A stretch of 37,253 nt of DNA. Origin: Curtobacterium sp. MCBA15_001 (lineage in GTDB: Bacteria > Actinomycetota > Actinomycetes > Actinomycetales > Microbacteriaceae). Below the pieces are notes generated by a model. The model saw only the letters and a program-made list of their open reading frames with translations. It was not told the DNA's origin and searched no databases. Positions 32,470 through 37,253 of the stretch are shown in pieces. The stretch lies in contig NZ_MJGI01000006.1 of assembly GCF_001864835.1 (NCBI RefSeq), forward strand, positions 9,636 through 46,888. Reading direction: 5' to 3'. A program made the translations under genes and the position numbers. Position 1 is the stretch's first letter. Every line of letters starts with the position of its first letter.

Positions 32470-34155
32470 ATGGCTGAGTACATCTACCAGATGGTCCGTG
32501 CCCGCAAGGCGGTCGGCGACAAGCTGATCCTCGACGACGTCACGATGTCGTTCCTCCCCGGCGCCAAGATCGGCGTCGTCGGGCCGAACGGTGCCGGCAA
32601 GTCGACGATCCTGAAGATCATGGCCGGTCTCGACCAGCCCTCGAACGGCGAAGCGAAGCTCACGCCGGGCTTCTCCGTCGGCATCCTCATGCAGGAACCC
32701 GAACTCGACGAGACCAAGACGGTGCTCGAGAACGTGCAGGAAGGCGTGGGCGAGATCCACGGCAAGGTCGCGCGCTTCAACGAGATCTCTGCGCTGATGG
32801 CCGAGCCGGACGCGGACTTCGACGCCCTGCTCGCCGAGATGGGCACCCTGCAGGAAGAGATCGACGCCGCCGACGCGTGGGATCTCGACTCGCAGCTGGA
32901 GCAGGCCATGGCCGCGCTGCAGTGCCCCCCGGGGGACGAGCTCGTCACGCACCTGTCGGGCGGTGAGAAGCGTCGTGTCGCCCTCTGCAAGCTCCTGCTG
33001 CAGAAGCCCGACCTGCTGCTCCTCGACGAGCCCACCAACCACCTGGACGCCGAGAGCGTGCTCTGGCTCGAGCAGCACCTGCAGCAGTACCACGGTGCCG
33101 TGCTCGCCGTGACCCACGACCGGTACTTCCTCGACCACGTCGCACAGTGGATCGCCGAGGTCGACCGCGGCCGCCTCTACCCCTACGAGGGCAACTACTC
33201 GACCTACCTCGAGAAGAAGCGCGCTCGCCTCGAGGTCCAGGGCAAGAAGGACGCCAAGCTCGCCAAGCGCCTGTCGTCCGAGCTCGACTGGGTCCGCAGC
33301 AACACCAAGGGCCGCCAGGCGAAGTCCAAGGCGCGCCTTGCCCGCTACGAAGAGATGGTCACCGAGGCCGAGCGCACGCGCAAGCTCGACTTCGAGGAGA
33401 TCGTGATCCCGGTCGGCCCGCGTCTGGGCTCGCAGGTCATCGACGCCGAGAAGCTGCACAAGCAGTTCGGCGACCGGGTCCTCATCGGCGACCTCTCGTT
33501 CACGCTGCCCCGCAACGGCATCGTCGGCGTCATCGGCCCGAACGGTGTCGGCAAGACCACGCTGTTCAAGACGATCGTCGGCCTCGAACCCCTCGACGGC
33601 GGCACGCTGAAGATCGGTGAGACGGTCGACATCTCCTACGTCGACCAGAGCCGCGGCGGCATCGACCCGGACAAGAACCTGTGGGAAGTCGTCTCCGACG
33701 GCCTCGACTACATCCAGGTCGGCAAGACCGAGATCCCCTCGCGGGCCTACGTGTCGCAGTTCGGGTTCAAGGGCCCGGACCAGCAGAAGCGTGCCGGCAT
33801 CCTGTCCGGTGGTGAGCGCAACCGTCTGAACCTGGCGCTGACGCTCAAGCAGGGCGGCAACCTGCTGCTGCTCGACGAGCCGACCAACGACCTGGACGTC
33901 GAGACGCTGGGGTCGCTCGAGAACGCACTGCTCGAGTACCCCGGGTGCGCCGTGGTGATCACGCACGACCGGTGGTTCCTCGACCGCATCGCGACGCACA
34001 TCCTGGCGTGGGAAGGCCTCAACGAGGACGGCACGCCGAACTGGTACTGGTTCGAGGGCAACTTCGAGGCCTACGAGGAGAACAAGATCGAGCGCCTCGG
34101 TGCCGACGCAGCCAAGCCCGGCCGCGCCACGTACCGCAAGCTCACGCGAGACTGA
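32470..34155 (+). CDS. ettA: Energy-dependent translational throttle protein EttA (ABC-F)
   Basis: Soluble ABC-F ATPase that binds the ribosomal E site and gates translation according to energy level. 561 residues, normal for EttA. First domain: Walker A GPNGAGKST (about 39-47), signature HLSGGEKRRVALCK, Walker B LLLLDEPTNHLDAESV. The arm and linker follow, including YSTYLEKKRARLEVQGK and WVRSNTKGRQAKSKARLARYEEM. Second domain: GPNGVGKTT, LSGGERNRLNLALTL, LLLLDEPTNDLDVETL. The start MAEYIYQM is characteristic. A thioesterase gene follows after 6 bp and is probably in the same operon. Confidence 0.97.
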   Translation: MAEYIYQMVRARKAVGDKLILDDVTMSFLPGAKIGVVGPNGAGKSTILKIMAGLDQPSNGEAKLTPGFSVGILMQEPELDETKTVLENVQEGVGEIHGKVARFNEISALMAEPDADFDALLAEMGTLQEEIDAADAWDLDSQLEQAMAALQCPPGDELVTHLSGGEKRRVALCKLLLQKPDLLLLDEPTNHLDAESVLWLEQHLQQYHGAVLAVTHDRYFLDHVAQWIAEVDRGRLYPYEGNYSTYLEKKRARLEVQGKKDAKLAKRLSSELDWVRSNTKGRQAKSKARLARYEEMVTEAERTRKLDFEEIVIPVGPRLGSQVIDAEKLHKQFGDRVLIGDLSFTLPRNGIVGVIGPNGVGKTTLFKTIVGLEPLDGGTLKIGETVDISYVDQSRGGIDPDKNLWEVVSDGLDYIQVGKTEIPSRAYVSQFGFKGPDQQKRAGILSGGERNRLNLALTLKQGGNLLLLDEPTNDLDVETLGSLENALLEYPGCAVVITHDRWFLDRIATHILAWEGLNEDGTPNWYWFEGNFEAYEENKIERLGADAAKPGRATYRKLTRD

Positions 34156-34161
34156 CCCCGC

Positions 34162-34644
34162 GTGGCCAGGCTGCACACGCCGGTCCGCATCCGCTGGAGT
34201 GACATCGACGCCTACGGGCACGTGAACAACTCGGCGATGCTCCGGCTGCTCGAAGAAGCCCGCGTGCTCGCGTTCTGGGCACCGGATCCCGACGAGGTCG
34301 ACGCGTCGGGATCCGCCCCGGAGCCGATCATCGACGGTCGGCCCGGATCGGGCACGATGACGGTCATCGCGGCACAGCGTCTCGAGTACCTGGCATCGAC
34401 CCCGTACTTCCGGCGGCCGCTCGACATCCAGCTGTGGATCGGGCACGTCGGGGGTGCGAGCCTCGACATCTCGTACGAGGTCTGGTCACCCGTCGGACAC
34501 GAGCCCGCCGAGCTGTACACCCGGGCGACGACCACGCTGGTGATGGTGGACACGGCGACCAACCGCCCGCGGCGCCTGACCGAGGTCGAGCGGGCAGCGT
34601 GCGCGCCTTACATCGAGCCTGCCGTGATCTTCTCGCGCCCGTAG
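34162..34644 (+). CDS. Acyl-CoA thioesterase, hotdog fold (4HBT type)
   Basis: 160-residue thioesterase of the 4-hydroxybenzoyl-CoA thioesterase group. The signature is RIRWSDIDAYGHVNNSAMLRLLEEARV (about 9-35), with the probable catalytic Asp in DIDAYGHVNN. Later segments LEYLASTPYFRRPLDIQLWIGHVG and SLDISYEVWSP fit the fold. GTG start at 34162, 6 bp after ettA and without a strong ribosome site, so translation is probably linked to ettA. Substrate chain length unknown. Confidence 0.9.
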   Translation: MARLHTPVRIRWSDIDAYGHVNNSAMLRLLEEARVLAFWAPDPDEVDASGSAPEPIIDGRPGSGTMTVIAAQRLEYLASTPYFRRPLDIQLWIGHVGGASLDISYEVWSPVGHEPAELYTRATTTLVMVDTATNRPRRLTEVERAACAPYIEPAVIFSRP

Positions 34645-34693
34645 CAGCGCGGGCGCGGGCGCGGGCGCGAGTCAGCGGTCAGCGGTCCAGCGG

Positions 34694-35554
34694 TCAGCGC
34701 GGGATCCGCATCATGCCCTCCTGGGCGACGCTGGCCAGCAGACGCCCGTCCTGCGAGAACATCCGGCCGAACGCGAGACCACGGCCGCCCTGGGCACTCG
34801 GAGACTCCTGCGTGTACAGGATCCACTCGTCCGCCCGGCCGTCGCGGTGCCACCACATCGCGTGGTCCAGGCTCGCGCTCTTCACCCCGGGCGTTCCCCA
34901 GGCGACCCCGTGCCGCCGCATGATCGGCTCGAGGATCGACAGGTCGCTCGCGTAGGCCAGCACCGCGCGGTGCAGGCCCGGGTCGTCGGGCAGGTCGCCC
35001 TGCACCCGGAACCAGACAGCCTGGTGCGGGACGTGCTCGCCCTGCACGTCCACGAAGACCGGACCCTCGACGTGCCGCAGGTCGATCGCCCGTTCGGCCC
35101 ATGCCCGCGCGACGGGGTGGTCGATCGTGGCGAGGACGGACGCCGCGGTCGGCAGCGACTCCGGCGCCGGCATGTCCACGGGGAACGGGTCCTGGTGTTC
35201 GACCCCGGCATCGTCGGTCTGGAAGGACGCGATCATCGAGAAGATCGGCACGCCCTTCTGGTACGCCTGAGCCCGCCGCGTGGCGAACGAGCGGCCGTCG
35301 TGGATCTGCTCGACGCCGAAGGTGATCGGGGTGTGGATGTCGCCCGGGCGCAGGAAGTAGCCGTGGACGGAGTGGATCGCACGGTCGTCGATGGTCGCCT
35401 GCGCGGCGACGATGCACTGCGCCAGGACCTGGCCGCCGAACACGCGGCCGTTCGGCGACCAGTGGTTCTCGCCGGTGAACACACGCTCGCGCGTCGCCGC
35501 GCCCGTGTCCTCGAGTCGCAGGGTCCGCAGGAATTCCGGTTCACCGATCACCAC
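34694..35554 (-). CDS. tesB: Acyl-CoA thioesterase II (TesB)
   Basis: Double-hotdog thioesterase that hydrolyses acyl-CoAs, 286 residues. Marks: GRVFGGQVLAQCIVAAQATI (about 36-55), HSVHGYFLRPGDIHTPI, GRSFATRRAQAYQKGVPIFSMIASFQ, and the C-terminal half SLDHAMWWHRD with FGRMFSQDGRLLASVAQEGMMR. Start: GTG at 35554 (a second GTG is the next codon), with TAGACT (35561-35566) ending 6 nt upstream, another leaderless-type arrangement. It is convergent with the hotdog thioesterase gene, 49 bp apart. Confidence 0.95.
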   Translation of the reverse strand: MVIGEPEFLRTLRLEDTGAATRERVFTGENHWSPNGRVFGGQVLAQCIVAAQATIDDRAIHSVHGYFLRPGDIHTPITFGVEQIHDGRSFATRRAQAYQKGVPIFSMIASFQTDDAGVEHQDPFPVDMPAPESLPTAASVLATIDHPVARAWAERAIDLRHVEGPVFVDVQGEHVPHQAVWFRVQGDLPDDPGLHRAVLAYASDLSILEPIMRRHGVAWGTPGVKSASLDHAMWWHRDGRADEWILYTQESPSAQGGRGLAFGRMFSQDGRLLASVAQEGMMRIPR

Positions 35555-35560
35555 CCCCGC

Positions 35561-35566
35561 AGTCTA
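35561..35566 (-). promoter_or_regulatory. Putative -10 box of tesB
   Basis: TAGACT on the minus strand, 6 nt before the GTG at 35554. On the plus strand TAGGAT at 35584-35589 serves the divergent gene at 35600. Confidence 0.5.
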
Positions 35567-35599
35567 CGAAAGGACCGTCCCGCTAGGATCGACACCGAC

Positions 35600-36301
35600 A
35601 TGAGCACCTCGTTCACGCTGCCCGACGCCGCCTCGTTGGGCGACCTCCGCACGTACCTCGCCCGAGCTGCCCGCGTCGAGGACGGCTCGGTCCGCCTGAT
35701 CGCGGACTCGGGGGTGCTTGCCGTCTACACCGCGATCATGTACCCCCTCGGCCTGCTCGACGAGCTCCCCACGGTGTTGGGCCTCCGGACGTTCTCCCTC
35801 ACGGAGCCGGCGACCATCGACGCGGTCGTCCCGCTCGCGTCCTTCCGCGAACGCCTCCGCCTGCTCGCCGAGGCGCACGACGCCGAGGGTGCCGAGGGCG
35901 CCGACCCGACCCGCGCCACCCCGGTCGAGGTCGAACTCCCGCACGAGGTCGCCACGGTGACGTGGGCGGCGATCTCCCCGCCGCGTGGTGGATGGGTCCC
36001 GCTGCCGGACGTCTCGCCGGAGCTGCTCCGCCGTGCCGCCAAGGCCGGGATCGCCGAGGTCGCCGACGCCGTCCCCGCCAACGCGGGTGAGGCGATCGTG
36101 CGTCGCATCCGGTCCGAGGTGTGGGGTCGCCCGGTGCAGGGCATCGAGCACGTCCCCGCGGGCGCAGGGTTCGCCGGCGAGAGCCTCGGGTTCCTCGGGC
36201 ACGACCCGGTGCGACTGTTCGAGACCGGCCCGTGGAGCCGGCTCACCACCTCCCGCGGACACGTGCTCGTCAAGCGGCGGGCCTGGAGCCTGTCGATCTG
36301 A
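35600..36301 (+). CDS. Hypothetical protein, conserved-looking
   Basis: Unrecognised 233-residue soluble protein without signal peptide or clear membrane segment. Features: TLPDAASLGDLRTYLARAARVEDGSVRLIADSGVLAVYTAIMYPLGLLDELPTVLGLRTF at the N-terminus, a mixed alpha/beta pattern in the middle (VEVELPHEVATVTWAAISPPRGGWVPLPDVS), and a C-terminal ETGPWSRLTTSRGHVLVKRRAWSLSI. The orderly hydrophobic pattern and codon use suggest a real gene. ATG at 35600, with TAGGAT ending 10 nt upstream. It is divergent from tesB. Confidence 0.8.
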   Translation: MSTSFTLPDAASLGDLRTYLARAARVEDGSVRLIADSGVLAVYTAIMYPLGLLDELPTVLGLRTFSLTEPATIDAVVPLASFRERLRLLAEAHDAEGAEGADPTRATPVEVELPHEVATVTWAAISPPRGGWVPLPDVSPELLRRAAKAGIAEVADAVPANAGEAIVRRIRSEVWGRPVQGIEHVPAGAGFAGESLGFLGHDPVRLFETGPWSRLTTSRGHVLVKRRAWSLSI

Positions 36302-36322
36302 CCCGGACCAGGAGGACCGACC

Positions 36323-36367
36323 CGGAGCAGCACAACGCGGACCAGCACGACCCGGACCAGCACAACC
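36323..36367. repeat. 15-bp tandem repeat, three units
   Basis: Units at 36323, 36338 and 36353 close to CGGACCAGCACAACC (one to three differences), in the gap before the epimerase gene. The unit is unrelated to the 15-bp unit of the palindrome arrays. Confidence 0.8.
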
Positions 36368-36388
36368 CGGCTCTGCCATCCTGGGCGG

Positions 36389-37231
36389 ATGCACGTCTTC
36401 CTCACCGGCGCGTCCGGGTACATCGGCTCAGCAGTCCTCCGCTCCCTGGTCGCCCGCGGGCACCAGGTGACCGCCATCGTCCGCTCCGAGCCGAAGGCGC
36501 AGGCGGTCCGCGACGCCGGCGCCCACGTGGTGGTCGCGGACGTCTCCGACTCCGCCGTGGTCGAGCGGCTCGCCCACGAGACCGACGCGGTCGTCCACAC
36601 CGCCAGCACCCAGGAGCTCGACCCGGACTTCGTCGCGACCGTCCTCCGAGCGTTGGACGGCACCGACAAGCCCTTCGTCCTGACCGGTGGCATCTTCACC
36701 TTCGGCAACTCGACGGACATCTCCGAGCAGTCGCCGGTCGCACCGCCCGCGATGACCGCGTGGCGTGGCCCGAACGAAGGCGCTGCCCGGGCCAGTGCCG
36801 TCCACAGCACGATCGTCGCCCCGGGCATCGTGTACGGCCACGGAGCGGGTATCCCCGCGATGTTCGTGGGCGACGGTGCGCACGAGGTCCGACTCGTCGG
36901 CGACGGCTCCCAGCGCTGGGCCACCGTGCACGTGGACGACGTCGGCGACCTGTACGCGCTGGCCGTCGAGCGCGGCGAACAGGACGGGTACGTGCTCGCC
37001 GCGACGGGGGACAACCCGACGGTGCGCGAGATCGCCGAGGCGGGTGCACACGGCTCCCCGGTCGTCGCCGAGAGCGTCGACGCCTCGCGCGAGCGGCTCG
37101 GCACCGCCTCCGCGGACGCGCTCCTCATGCACCAGGAGTGCTCCGGGGCACACGCCCGGAGCGCCTACGGCTGGGCGCCGACGCGGCCGCCGCTGCTGCA
37201 GGAGCTCGCGACCGGCTCGTACGCCGGCTGA
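36389..37231 (+). CDS. NAD-dependent epimerase/dehydratase-like protein (SDR)
   Basis: Atypical or extended short-chain dehydrogenase, 280 residues. The Rossmann nucleotide-binding motif is FLTGASGYIGSAVLRSLVARGHQVTAIVR (about 4-32) with GxxGxxG, then VVVADVSD and AVVHTAS. The usual catalytic YxxxK is not obvious: the region after FVLTGGIFTFGNSTD reads RGPNEGAARASAV, so the protein may be a binding-type (NmrA-like or atypical) member rather than an active epimerase. The C-terminal half has APGIVYGHG and ATVHVDDVGDLYALAVE, typical of the family. It ends 22 bp before the window edge. Confidence 0.88.
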   Translation: MHVFLTGASGYIGSAVLRSLVARGHQVTAIVRSEPKAQAVRDAGAHVVVADVSDSAVVERLAHETDAVVHTASTQELDPDFVATVLRALDGTDKPFVLTGGIFTFGNSTDISEQSPVAPPAMTAWRGPNEGAARASAVHSTIVAPGIVYGHGAGIPAMFVGDGAHEVRLVGDGSQRWATVHVDDVGDLYALAVERGEQDGYVLAATGDNPTVREIAEAGAHGSPVVAESVDASRERLGTASADALLMHQECSGAHARSAYGWAPTRPPLLQELATGSYAG

Positions 37232-37253
37232 CGCCACCACACGACGGACGGGA

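Noticed and set aside
32431..34446. 671-codon minus-strand frame opposite ettA
   Set aside because: Mirror of ettA codons (LVEEQQV-like repeats are the complement of the Walker B segments).

Overview
The window is high-GC DNA of about 70 percent with actinobacterial features: GTG and TTG starts, ATGA/GTGA stop-start overlaps, many TANNNT boxes placed 6-7 nt before start codons, a ykoEDC-type thiamine-precursor ECF transporter, treYZ/glgX, and polyprenol-phosphate mannose synthase. Protein content and style suggest Microbacteriaceae, possibly Curtobacterium. The genus is inference, because there is no rRNA or marker phylogeny here.

Layout. 1-900: end of an aldo/keto reductase, closed by a strong hairpin. 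1220-9194 (+): a surface-glycan block of GtrA flippase-like protein, GT2 with a cellulose-synthase-like QRTRW motif, GT39 membrane transferase, secreted DUF4397 protein, GH8 beta-glucanase, class F-like sortase and polyprenol-phosphate mannose synthase. 9312-15807 (-): glgX-treY-treZ, which turns maltodextrin/glycogen into trehalose, with 4-bp overlaps at both junctions. 15926-20049 (+): a GerW/YtfJ-like small protein, then a TPP riboswitch controlling ykoE-ykoD-ykoC and an overlapping P-loop kinase. 20083-23641 (-): a small zincin, tRNA-His, oligoribonuclease, and an MFS exporter behind a MarR regulator with a visible operator. 23703-24286 (+): an acidic hypothetical and a CXXC thioredoxin-like protein. 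24227-27719 (-): neuA-neuB-DUF6716, a compact nonulosonic-acid (sialic-acid-like) module whose NeuB lacks the usual C-terminal SAF domain. 28243-28914 (+): an AAA/nucleotide-kinase-like protein and tRNA-Arg(UCU). 29078-30691 (-): a membrane protein with a repetitive tail and a small hypothetical. 30890-34644 (+): msrA, a small hypothetical, ssb, ettA and a hotdog thioesterase. 34694-35554 (-): tesB. 35600-37231 (+): a hypothetical and an NAD-dependent epimerase-like protein.

The most unusual signal is not a gene. A dispersed palindrome of about 60 bp, with arms close to GCGAGCGGGCGGAATGCC and their complement, occurs at least eight times (5342, 17854, 21720, 21841, 24446, 24585, 27880, 28053). 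It lies between genes and also inside two coding regions: the linker of YkoD and the 3' end of the DUF6716 gene. In those two unrelated proteins it is read in the same frame (RAGEMP...RPLA). A 15-bp module related to the arms is tandemly repeated beside two of the loci. A second short dispersed motif, CTGGAGGCCCG, recurs as well.

How the genes fit together. The first block looks like export and trimming of a surface glycan: GtrA and Ppm supply lipid-linked sugar, GT39 uses it, GT2 polymerises, GH8 trims, and the sortase/DUF4397 pair acts on the wall. The nonulosonate operon may add another surface sugar. The remainder is metabolism (trehalose, thiamine salvage), RNA turnover and stress repair. 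No prophage, insertion-sequence transposase or CRISPR array was seen.
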